From Pseudarthrobacter sp. W1I19 (GTDB taxonomy: Bacteria > Actinomycetota > Actinomycetes > Actinomycetales > Micrococcaceae), in NCBI RefSeq assembly GCF_030817835.1, contig NZ_JAUSZR010000001.1:1922001-1986000 (forward strand): a stretch of 64,000 nucleotides of DNA. Reading direction: 5' to 3'. The first letter of the stretch is position 1. Each line of letters opens with the position of its first letter. This document shows, piece by piece, positions 33,804 to 41,496 of this stretch. A program made the position numbers and the translations under genes. The notes below the pieces were generated by a model. That model made no database searches. It saw nothing but the letters and a program-made list of their open reading frames with translations, and had not been told where the DNA came from.

Positions 33804-34394
33804 ATGTCATTTCTCACTGGCACAAATACTGAACTCATCTACGCCAACACCGCCGCTGGTACAGCTAAGGCTTCGTTCACATCGGAAGTCGCTATCAACG
33901 ATGTCGCCGGTATGGGCGCACAAGCCTCGCTGCCGCCGTTCTTCTTCTCATCCAGCCCAACTACCACGGGGAAGGGGTTCGCAATCGTGGCCCGTGGCAT
34001 CCTAAGCTCCACCGCCACCCCAACTTACACGTTCACTCTCCGTCTGGGTGCGGCCGGTTCAACTACTGCCGCCATCATCCTCGGAAGTGCTGCTCTAACC
34101 ACCGGTTCCGGCGTGACCAACCAAGTTTGGGAGTTCACCGGTGAGTTCTTCATCCAAGCTCCTGCTGGGGCAGCCGGTGCCAACACGACCGGCCGTGGTA
34201 CGGGAATGCTAAAGAGTCCTGGCATCGCCAGCCCATTCATGGCAGCCCTCTTTGGTGGAGCAGCCTCTCCTGGAACCGTGGCGACCATCGACACCTCGAT
34301 AACCAACTACTTCAACTTCAACGTCACCTGTAGCGCCTCAAGTGCTTCCAATAGCATCCAGTTGCAGCAGCTCGAAATCTTCGGACTCAACTAA
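33804..34394 (+). CDS. Phage structural protein
   Basis: ATG 33,804; 196 residues. Beta-rich jelly-roll-like pattern (GFAIVARGILSSTATPTYTF, WEFTGEFFIQAPAGAAGAN, YFNFNVTCSASSASNSIQLQ). Similar in style to virion surface proteins. Not recognised by name. Confidence 0.7.
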   Translation: MSFLTGTNTELIYANTAAGTAKASFTSEVAINDVAGMGAQASLPPFFFSSSPTTTGKGFAIVARGILSSTATPTYTFTLRLGAAGSTTAAIILGSAALTTGSGVTNQVWEFTGEFFIQAPAGAAGANTTGRGTGMLKSPGIASPFMAALFGGAASPGTVATIDTSITNYFNFNVTCSASSASNSIQLQQLEIFGLN

Positions 34395-34413
34395 GCCAGG
34401 GAGGTAAGCTCTC

Positions 34414-36273
34414 ATGGCATTCGTTCAGTCAGCAAAATACGCAACTCCGGGCGGGGGAGGATCTACTGGTAATGCCGTACTGGGAGCTTCACCAACACCG
34501 GGGAACTACCTAGTTGCCAGCTACATCTTCTGGAATTCGCTGACCCCGACCACTCCGACCGGCTTCACGGTTCTTGACCAATACAACACCACCAACGGTG
34601 GAGCGGTTGGCATCAAAACCTACTACCGAGTCGTGCAAGCAGGCGATTCCGCCACCATCGCGGCCACCATGTCTGCTTCCGACGATTGGAGCTTCGTAGT
34701 TGCTGAGTTCTCCGGTATCGGTGGAGTAGAGAGCTACGTCAACCACACTCAAGCCCTCGGAACGGCGACAACGCTGGCCTCTTCGGCCGTCACGCCGACT
34801 CACCTAAATGACCAATTCCTCGCCATCTTCGGCCAACAAGCCGGAACGGTAAATGGCGCAACTGATTCTCTGCCGGCGGGATGGACAATCGACCAGACGG
34901 CTCGTTCAGACTTCAACTCCGGCATCATCGGACACAAAGATAGCCTGACATCGGATACCACCACGGCCATCAGCGTAATTGATACGACCACCGCCCAGGG
35001 TGGCACCCGCGATAAGGGCAGCACGATAATCGTCCTTTACCCGACAGTAATGACCGGAGCTTACATCCCTGCTCGTATCCCTAACCGCAAAGTCGGTCCA
35101 ATGGCACTCCGGCGCAAGTGGCGACAGCCGAGTTGGCAGAGCTACGCCATGTCTGACTCTGCGCAGAGTATTAGCCCGACAGGGATACCTTCAACTGCCG
35201 CCATCGGTTCTCCGGCAGTCTCGCCAGGTGCTGTTGACATTTCGGCTGCCGCCATTGGTGCATCCGCTAGCTTCGGCACCCCCACAGTTTCACCCGGTCC
35301 AGTAGCTATCACTGTCACCGGCATAGCTTCTACAGCGCTGATGGGAAGTCCTGCGGTATCTCCAGGACCTGTCAATATTTCAGCCTCGGGAAATGGTTCG
35401 GCCCTCTCACTAGGTAGCCCGACACTTTCGCCCGGCGCAGTCTCGGTACCTCCGACCGGAGTAGCTTCCACAGCGGCTGTTGGTGCGCCTACTTTGAGTC
35501 CTGGAAGTGTTGCAATCTCCACGACCGGTGTCGCTAGCGGTTCAGCGGTCGGGACGCCGGTACTCACGCCAGGTGCTAGTGACGTTTCGCCGACGGGTGT
35601 GGCATCAACAGTGACGATTGGTTCACCAACGCTTTCACCTGGGGCCGCCAGCGCCAGCCCAGCGGGGGTGGGTTCAACGGCTTCAATCGGAAGTCCCAGC
35701 CTTAGTTCGGCGGCCACCCTGCAGCCAACATCCATTGATTCCACTGCCGCGCTTGGTTCGCCCACTCTTACCAGTAGCGCGAGCCTGATTCCGAGCGGCA
35801 TTGCATCCACATTGTCACTCGGTTCCCCCACGGTTGCATTGGTGGACAGTTTGGTCGTCACCCCCAGCGGAATAGTCTCGACAGCGGCGATCGGTTCACC
35901 GACTTTGGTGCCTGGCCCGGCCGCTGTAACTCCTGCGGGTATCGCCAGCACTGCCACCATCGGCAGTGCAAGTCTTGAACCTGGCGGAGTGACCATTGCT
36001 GCGACTGGCATATTGTCCACTGCCTCGATCGGTACACCTACATTGATAGCGGGCGATGTAAACCTGGCTTTGACCGGTATTGAGAGTTCTCTGGGCATCG
36101 GTTCAGCGATACTTACTTTGGCTGGAGGATTCCAGGCTGAGGCAGACATAACAATCTTGCCCGTCGAGGACTACGGCGCTGTGACGGCAGTCAACGAAGC
36201 GGCCACGAGCTTGGGGATGGGAGATGATCCCACTGTCACCCGCCTCGGCGGCGATGACGTGACGGTCCTTTAG
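34414..36273 (+). CDS. Virion surface protein with 14 tandem 22-24-residue repeats
   Basis: ATG 34,414 after GGGAGGT; 619 residues. The first 210 form a beta domain ending in RDKGSTIIVLYPT. From about residue 248 to 570 there are about 14 repeats with consensus PTGIASTAxIGSPTLSPGxxx, degenerating in the last two. The end (about 50 residues) is acidic. Repeats of this kind occur in phage tail or head fibres and vary in number. At DNA level they differ strongly, so the array is old. Ends overlapping the convergent gene by four bases. Confidence 0.75.
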   Translation: MAFVQSAKYATPGGGGSTGNAVLGASPTPGNYLVASYIFWNSLTPTTPTGFTVLDQYNTTNGGAVGIKTYYRVVQAGDSATIAATMSASDDWSFVVAEFSGIGGVESYVNHTQALGTATTLASSAVTPTHLNDQFLAIFGQQAGTVNGATDSLPAGWTIDQTARSDFNSGIIGHKDSLTSDTTTAISVIDTTTAQGGTRDKGSTIIVLYPTVMTGAYIPARIPNRKVGPMALRRKWRQPSWQSYAMSDSAQSISPTGIPSTAAIGSPAVSPGAVDISAAAIGASASFGTPTVSPGPVAITVTGIASTALMGSPAVSPGPVNISASGNGSALSLGSPTLSPGAVSVPPTGVASTAAVGAPTLSPGSVAISTTGVASGSAVGTPVLTPGASDVSPTGVASTVTIGSPTLSPGAASASPAGVGSTASIGSPSLSSAATLQPTSIDSTAALGSPTLTSSASLIPSGIASTLSLGSPTVALVDSLVVTPSGIVSTAAIGSPTLVPGPAAVTPAGIASTATIGSASLEPGGVTIAATGILSTASIGTPTLIAGDVNLALTGIESSLGIGSAILTLAGGFQAEADITILPVEDYGAVTAVNEAATSLGMGDDPTVTRLGGDDVTVL

Positions 36274-36809
36274 GACCGCCGCTTTTCCTCCCGGCTTTGT
36301 GGTGGATCGGCCTGGAGCGCAGCAGCGAGCTCCTCTGGAGAGTTTGCCGGCAAGAGCGCCTTACCGGCCCGTCGTTCGCACCCGGGAGTATTTGGAGCCA
36401 CCACCAAAAAAACCTCGAGGTCGCCTTGCTTTGGCCGGTAGGAACCCATGTACTGCCTATCGTCTACGAACCAATTGAGGTTTATCCGATAGGGCGGTGT
36501 CTTCTTGTGAAGCTTGAACCAGGCGTCCAGCACCGTTTCGGCAGTCGTTCGCGCGGATCGTGACGCCTCTTTTAACTCTCTCGCCGCATTTCGCTCAGCA
36601 TGTTGGCGGTCTAGCTCCCGATGGATCATTCCTATCGCTCTGGAATTGTTATCGATCACCTCGTTGTGTTCCTCCCGGTCGGGGTTACTCCAGTGGAGTT
36701 TGTCCCGCTCCCGCCGCCGCTCCCTCATAATCTGCTCGCTACTATGCTTCATCTCGTGTAGCTCCGCGATAGTTCTGCCCCGTAAGTAGTCGTCGCTATA
36801 GAGATCCAT
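36270..36809 (-). CDS. Hypothetical reversed cargo protein
   Basis: ATG 36,809 gives 179 residues (an upstream GTG would add four). First half is a charged helix or coiled coil (HEMKHSSEQIMRERRRERDK), the second half mixed with KTPPYRINLNWFVDDRQYMG and EVFLVVAPNTPGCERRAGKA. Not recognised. Lies reversed between structural genes beside the membrane protein at 36,907, with which it shares a divergent promoter region. Confidence 0.65.
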   Translation of the reverse strand: MDLYSDDYLRGRTIAELHEMKHSSEQIMRERRRERDKLHWSNPDREEHNEVIDNNSRAIGMIHRELDRQHAERNAARELKEASRSARTTAETVLDAWFKLHKKTPPYRINLNWFVDDRQYMGSYRPKQGDLEVFLVVAPNTPGCERRAGKALLPANSPEELAAALQADPPQSREEKRRS

Positions 36810-36906
36810 GCTCGAGTTCACCTTCTGCTCTAGCAGCTTCCCCAGCCCGCCGCGGTGTAGAGCAATCGTACGGAGAACAGGTGGACGGCTCTAGTACTCT
36901 TGGCCA

Positions 36907-37635
36907 GTGGATGATTTTTGGGGATGGATCAACGCCCAGTTCGGCAACATACTCGGTGTCTTAGGCTTAGTCACGGGCTTCTGGTTCTACTGGCTCTCGC
37001 GCAAGCCGAAGCGCTTCGGTTGGCAGACGATCAGCAAGACCAAGATCATGGCCCACCAGAGCGAAGTGCTGCCGCTGCAGGTGATGTATGCGGGGAGAGA
37101 AGTTACTAGTCCCAACATTCTCGTTGTGCGTATTGGAAATACAGGCAAGGCCGTAATCCATGCGGCTGACTTCGACGGTCCGGTCAAGATTACGTTCGGA
37201 ATAAGTACCCTCCTATCCTTCACATTCAGCTCATCGGATGAGGGAATCAGCGTGGCTGTCGAGCAGGATCTCAACTCCCTTGCCTGCAAGCTATCGATGC
37301 TGAACCCAGGCGAGTGGGTGGAATTTCAATTTGTGACGGACGGCCCACTGGAGGTCCCGGAGGTTCATGCCCGGGTCGCAGGCCAAAATGGTCCGACCCC
37401 GAATATGTCTGATTTGCGGAGAAGGACGTGGCAGCCCGTAGTTTACTCAGGACTAGCCTTGGCATTCACTGGGATACTCCTGACCATCGTAATGGGTAGG
37501 TTTTTTGAAGTGGGCTGGGGCTGGATTTCACTAAGCGGCATTGGGCTTGGCTTATTGGTATGGGCGGCCAGTCGCGTCGATGTAAGTTCCGGCTGGGCTA
37601 AGACACCTAAAGCTGGAAAACGCATAAACTCTTAG
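36907..37635 (+). CDS. Three-helix membrane protein, probable cargo
   Basis: GTG 36,907 with TACTCT six bases upstream, so probably leaderless. 242 residues: one N-terminal helix (FGNILGVLGLVTGFWFYWL), a beta-rich domain (PNILVVRIGNTGKAVIHAAD to PGEWVEFQFVTDGPLEVPEV) and two C-terminal helices (PVVYSGLALAFTGILLTIVM, WISLSGIGLGLLVWAASR). Layout matches the protein at 14,022 in its first half. Not a known tail gene; likely a moron, perhaps acting on membranes or superinfection. Confidence 0.7.
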   Translation: MDDFWGWINAQFGNILGVLGLVTGFWFYWLSRKPKRFGWQTISKTKIMAHQSEVLPLQVMYAGREVTSPNILVVRIGNTGKAVIHAADFDGPVKITFGISTLLSFTFSSSDEGISVAVEQDLNSLACKLSMLNPGEWVEFQFVTDGPLEVPEVHARVAGQNGPTPNMSDLRRRTWQPVVYSGLALAFTGILLTIVMGRFFEVGWGWISLSGIGLGLLVWAASRVDVSSGWAKTPKAGKRINS

Positions 37636-37669
37636 TAATACGTTCCGTTCGGTGCTTTAATAAAAACAT

Positions 37670-38632
37670 ATGAGTACTACCCTACAAGCTGATTCATTTG
37701 CACCGGCCAACATAAAAGAGCGGGCCGTTCTTGATGCAGATGTAGCTGTAGCGGCAACTTCTCTCACTCTCAAGTCCAATCAAGGACTGGCGGTAGGGGA
37801 TTTCCTGTATCTAGGCGCTCTTAACCAGGAAGGCTGCGAGAAAGGTGTCATCCAGTCACTCAGCGGGGCCACCGGTGTAACCCTGATCGCAGGCGTGGGA
37901 TTCGCCCACAAGCGATTTGAGCCGGTTACAGCCGTTCTAGGCGACCAAGTGCATTTCTATCGGGCGGCCAACGTGGACGGCACTGTGCCGGCCGACAGTG
38001 CTTTTGCGGGCATCCTGACACCGGCTGACATCGACCCGGACCAGCCGTCGACATATCGGGTGGATTCCACGGGTGGTTCCGGCTATTGGTACAAGGTCAC
38101 CTATTACAGCTCGACGGCGGCCGCTGATGCCACTGACCTGGCAGCGGCCACGGCTGTCCGCGGCGCCGACTACGCCCACTACGCATCCTTGAATGAAATC
38201 CGTGGCCGTGCCGGATTCGGCAAGAACCTCAATCTGCTCGACTCCACAATCGATTCCTGCAGGCGCGCAGCTGAATCGGAGATAAACGGAGCATTGGCTG
38301 GCAAGTACACCATCCCGTTTGACAAGCCTGTTCCCGAATTGATTCGTCATATCGCCACTGACCTAGCCGCTGGCTTCCTGCTGCTCGATCAGTACGGCAC
38401 GCTCAGCGATGGCTCGACCAAGGACGGCGCTGCTCGAGTGAAGGATGCCAGGGCGCAGCTCCTGCAGATCCAGACCGGCGCCACTTCCGTCGTGACGGTG
38501 GACGGCAGCTCCCTGGCACAGGCAACTACTTCGGCCTCCAGCAATCTCTATGACGAGACCACGGACAGCGGTATCACGGGCGGTGACGACGAGCGCATCT
38601 TCCGCATGAGTGACTTAGGGAGCCGCTTCTAA
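37670..38632 (+). CDS. Head-tail connector protein (gp36/DUF1320-like C-terminus)
   Basis: ATG 37,670; 320 residues. First 150 are beta-rich (VAVAATSLTLKSNQGLAVGD). From about 165, YASLNEIRGRAGFGKNLNLL and IDSCRRAAESEINGALAGKY, VPELIRHIATDLAAGFLLLD match the DUF1320/gp36 family of head-to-tail connectors. Followed without gap by a Mu gpG-like gene, as in Mu-like head-tail modules. Confidence 0.8.
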   Translation: MSTTLQADSFAPANIKERAVLDADVAVAATSLTLKSNQGLAVGDFLYLGALNQEGCEKGVIQSLSGATGVTLIAGVGFAHKRFEPVTAVLGDQVHFYRAANVDGTVPADSAFAGILTPADIDPDQPSTYRVDSTGGSGYWYKVTYYSSTAAADATDLAAATAVRGADYAHYASLNEIRGRAGFGKNLNLLDSTIDSCRRAAESEINGALAGKYTIPFDKPVPELIRHIATDLAAGFLLLDQYGTLSDGSTKDGAARVKDARAQLLQIQTGATSVVTVDGSSLAQATTSASSNLYDETTDSGITGGDDERIFRMSDLGSRF

Positions 38633-39092
38633 ATGGGCCTCAACATGAAAATCGAAATCACCGGCGACAAAGCGACGATGGATCGCCTGGCTGCAATGGG
38701 CGACAGTTTGGAGCGCATGCCGGATGCCATGCGGGAGACCGGCACCTACCTAAGGGAGTTCTTTTCTGGTGAGGTATTCGCCTCCCACGGTGGAGCAATC
38801 GGTATGGCCTGGCCCCGGCTCAGTCCTCGCACTGAAGCCGAGAAGGCTCGTGAATTTCCCGGCCGGCCGATGCTCGTTCGTACCGGGCTGATGCAGCGCT
38901 CGTTCCGCTCATCGTTCACGGACAGCTCGGTCCGCGTCCGCAACACTGCGCCCTACTTCAAGTACCACCAGTCCGATCTGCCGCGGACCAAGTTGCCGCC
39001 GCCGGGCAATGATGGAGCTGGATGAGGCCCGGCAGCGGGTCATCGCCAACATCGTCCGCAGGGCTGTCCAACGTAAGCTGGCGGCGCTGTAG
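38633..39092 (+). pseudogene. Mu gpG-like virion morphogenesis protein, interrupted by +1 frameshift
   Basis: ATG 38,633. The 0 frame encodes 130 residues: KIEITGDKATMDRLAAMGDS, WPRLSPRTEAEKAREFPGRP, LVRTGLMQRSFRSSFTDSSV, FKYHQSDLPRTKLPPPG, then stops at 39,023. The expected family ending (AMMELDEARQRVIANIVRRA and QRKLAAL) is encoded one base forward, to 39,092. An extra C in the CCGCCGCCGG run near 38,999-39,003 explains it. Either mutation, sequence error, or a programmed +1 shift. If the short form is real, the tail tip of the protein is lost. Confidence 0.75.
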
Positions 39093-39578
39093 ATGTACGA
39101 GACAGCTACCCAGCGCATCGTTCGCTTCCTCAAGGACCTGTACCCGAATGAGCCGTTCAAAGCGGTCTACGACGGCGACCCCATCCTCATCGCTAAGTCC
39201 AATCTGCCGGCGCTTGCCGTGCAATTCCTAGGTAACCGAAACTCCAGCGGCCCGACCGGGACTGATCGGGTGGAGAGCGAAACCATAGTCATCAAAGTCA
39301 TCCTCGACGAGGAGGACGACTGGGGTGCCAGTGAAGAACAGGAGCTGACGCAGGCGCGCATCCGGAACCTCGTGGAAGCCCGTGACGTTAGTGGCAACTA
39401 CCTGCCCCAGAGCATCAAGGGCGCGCTGCGTAGCAAGCTCAGCTTGGAAGGGGCAGCCCTCGATGCCGACATGCAATTTGAGCTGGGCTCATTAGCGCGG
39501 CCGAATGACACCATTACTGCTGAAGGCCACCTGACAATTACCGTCAGTTATTTGGTCGGCATTCCTAATCGCTCTTGA
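39093..39578 (+). CDS. Tail terminator-like protein
   Basis: ATG 39,093 immediately after the previous stop. 161 residues: YETATQRIVRFLKDLYPNEP, LPALAVQFLGNRNSS, ETIVIKVILDEEDDWGASEE, LTITVSYLVGI. Position between connector and tail tube, and the alpha/beta pattern, suit a tail-completion protein. Confidence 0.7.
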   Translation: MYETATQRIVRFLKDLYPNEPFKAVYDGDPILIAKSNLPALAVQFLGNRNSSGPTGTDRVESETIVIKVILDEEDDWGASEEQELTQARIRNLVEARDVSGNYLPQSIKGALRSKLSLEGAALDADMQFELGSLARPNDTITAEGHLTITVSYLVGIPNRS

Positions 39579-39609
39579 CCTTATTCAGGAAGCGCTAAAT
39601 ACTGAGATT

Positions 39610-39765
39610 ATGAAGACGTTGTACAAGTATAAAAATCAATCGAAGGAGGTTTTGATACTTGTAGGATTTGGCGTTCTCAAGCCGGGCGAATTCATCACAT
39701 CGTCCGTACAAATTGAGAATCCCAACCTCAAAGAATTAACAAAGGACATCACCAGTGGCTCTTAG
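39610..39765 (+). CDS. Small hypothetical protein before the tail tube gene
   Basis: ATG 39,610; 51 residues, beta-like (VLILVGFGVLKPGEFITSSV). Upstream TTGACC with AATACT 17 bases on suggests its own promoter. It overlaps the tail tube start by 11 bases in another frame. Confidence 0.55.
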   Translation: MKTLYKYKNQSKEVLILVGFGVLKPGEFITSSVQIENPNLKELTKDITSGS

Positions 39766-40936
39766 CGATCAAGGATATGCGGCTTTTAAGAAACAGACGG
39801 CTGCAGCCACCGCGGTAGTTCCCGATACCTTCGTACCCCTGTACGACGAGACCCTGACAACGAACCTCAACCTGGATGACGACACTCCCATCGTCGGTTC
39901 CAAGTTCGCCCGCCTCCAGTCCCTCCAGGGCCAGCGGGACCATGGCGGCGATCTGACGGTCATGGCCGAGCCGAACACCACAGCTCAGCTTCTCGACATG
40001 CTGCTGACCCGTGGTTCAGTTACCGGTTCCAACCCGTACACCTGGCCCTTCACACTGGGCTTCACAGACCCAAACTCATACACCCTCGATATTTCCAACG
40101 GCGTCACGGTCTCCCGCTACTGGGGTGTCCAGGCTTCGAAGATTTCGCCGGTATTCGCGAAGAACGAGATGCAGCACAAGGTTTCCGTCAGCGCCCTCGG
40201 TTCGTTCCTCGGCCGCGAAATCGCCAGCATCTCCACTATTACGCTCACCCTCAAAACCGACTACGACCCCACGCCAACAGCGGGTCTGGTTGTCGGCGAC
40301 CTGGTAGCCATTTGGAAGGCCTCAGACGGCACTCTGACGTCGTTCACTATCTCCAGCCTTACTGCCACCACCGTCGTACTGAACTCCACCGCCGCGGCCT
40401 TTGCAGCTGGTGACATGCTCGTTCTGCGGCCGGCTACTGCATCGCTACCTGCCCTATATGCCACCCCGTTCTCCTGGGCTCGTACTCAGTTCTGCTTCGG
40501 GGCTACTGCTGCGGCAGCCCTATCTGCCACTCATACGGCACTAGAGCAGGGCTCGACCTGGACCGTTCTGCATGACTTCAAAGACGACAAGGGTGAGAAG
40601 CGCTCCGGCGGCTTGGACCCAGTTGCACTGCTGCGCAAGCGCGGCGACCTGGACATCAAACTCACCAAGATATTCAGCGGCCCGGATGAAGCGAAGAACT
40701 TTACCGGAATCAAAAAGGTTGCTCTCGTCATCCGCTGTTACGCAGCGGCCTCCAATGGCACCACCTACGAGCTACGCATCACCATGAACAACCTGAAGCT
40801 CATCAAGGGCGGTGATAAGCCCAAGCTCAAGGTAGGGGAGTGGGAGTACTACGAGCTGGAGTACCACCCCGATTACGACACGTCGGATGCTTCGGCCTGG
40901 GACTTGAAGGTCATTAACGCGATTGCTGCTACTTAG
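39755..40936 (+). CDS. Major tail tube protein
   Basis: GTG 39,755; 393 residues, long for a tube protein. LNLDDDTPIVGSKFARLQSL, DLTVMAEPNTTAQLLDMLLT, PYTWPFTLGFTDPNSYTLDI and VSVSALGSFLGREIAS fit the strand pattern of siphovirus tube proteins, with an inserted Ig-like domain around residues 165-235. Directly precedes the tail assembly chaperones, as in all siphoviruses. Confidence 0.83.
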   Translation: MALSDQGYAAFKKQTAAATAVVPDTFVPLYDETLTTNLNLDDDTPIVGSKFARLQSLQGQRDHGGDLTVMAEPNTTAQLLDMLLTRGSVTGSNPYTWPFTLGFTDPNSYTLDISNGVTVSRYWGVQASKISPVFAKNEMQHKVSVSALGSFLGREIASISTITLTLKTDYDPTPTAGLVVGDLVAIWKASDGTLTSFTISSLTATTVVLNSTAAAFAAGDMLVLRPATASLPALYATPFSWARTQFCFGATAAAALSATHTALEQGSTWTVLHDFKDDKGEKRSGGLDPVALLRKRGDLDIKLTKIFSGPDEAKNFTGIKKVALVIRCYAAASNGTTYELRITMNNLKLIKGGDKPKLKVGEWEYYELEYHPDYDTSDASAWDLKVINAIAAT

Positions 40937-40957
40937 AACTAATTAGGAACCATCCCC

Positions 40958-41299
40958 ATGAGCAAGCCAGAGTTCGTCCTTCGGGAAACTATTGAGTTTA
41001 CGACCCCATATACCAAGAAGCCCGTAGTCATGCGCGGGTACTTCAGTGGCGCCCAGTTAGAAGAGATCGAAGAAGCTCTGACCGTTGATGCCGACCGTGA
41101 CGGCGAGACGCTCAGCTTCAAGCTGACCGCCATGAAGGCCGCCGGCGCCAAGGCCATGGAGCTGGCGCTTATCAGCGTGGACGAGAAGACAGAGGGCTTG
41201 CTGGAGCTCGTCCGCAATCTGCCTGGCCCGGATTACCGCTACATCGTCCAAAGGGTCAAGGGAGTCCGCGACTCAAGCGATATCGTCCCAAAAGACTAG
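40958..41299 (+). CDS. Tail assembly chaperone, short form (lambda G-like)
   Basis: ATG 40,958; 113 residues. Starts KPEFVLRETIEFTTPYTKKP and is otherwise helical, as expected of the first chaperone ORF between tube and tape measure genes. Ends PKD at a stop two codons past a slippery heptamer. Confidence 0.83.
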   Translation: MSKPEFVLRETIEFTTPYTKKPVVMRGYFSGAQLEEIEEALTVDADRDGETLSFKLTAMKAAGAKAMELALISVDEKTEGLLELVRNLPGPDYRYIVQRVKGVRDSSDIVPKD

Positions 41300-41496
41300 C
41301 CCAGCTTGGGGCCGAATACGTCAGATTCATTGAGGCCCGTGCAAAAGGTGAAGCGGCTGAACGGAGCCCGATATTCTCCGTTCTCGATATCTGCGAAGCC
41401 TACGGCTGGACAATTCAGGAATATGCCGCACAGCCCCCGTGGTTTTTGCAGCTTATTGCGATTAAGATGGGCATAGATAAGAGCAATAGAAATTAG
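40958..41496 (+). CDS. Tail assembly chaperone, frameshifted long form (lambda GT-like)
   Basis: CCCAAAA at 41,287-41,293 is in slippery phase (gtC CCA AAA). A -1 slip reads on as RLAQLGAEYVRFIEARAKGE, then SPIFSVLDICEAYGWTIQEY and WFLQLIAIKMGI to TAG at 41,494, giving 179 residues. The downstream part has no start codon of its own in good context, and the stop overlaps the tape measure GTG. Programmed -1 shifting here is conserved in tailed phages and sets the ratio of the two chaperones. Confidence 0.88.

Noticed and set aside
35142..36149. 335-residue minus-strand frame with regular repeats
   Set aside because: It mirrors the repeat array of the plus-strand surface protein; no start signals.
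39610..39765. The small ORF as the true start of the tail tube gene
   Set aside because: Different frame from the tube protein, with its own stop 11 bases inside that gene.
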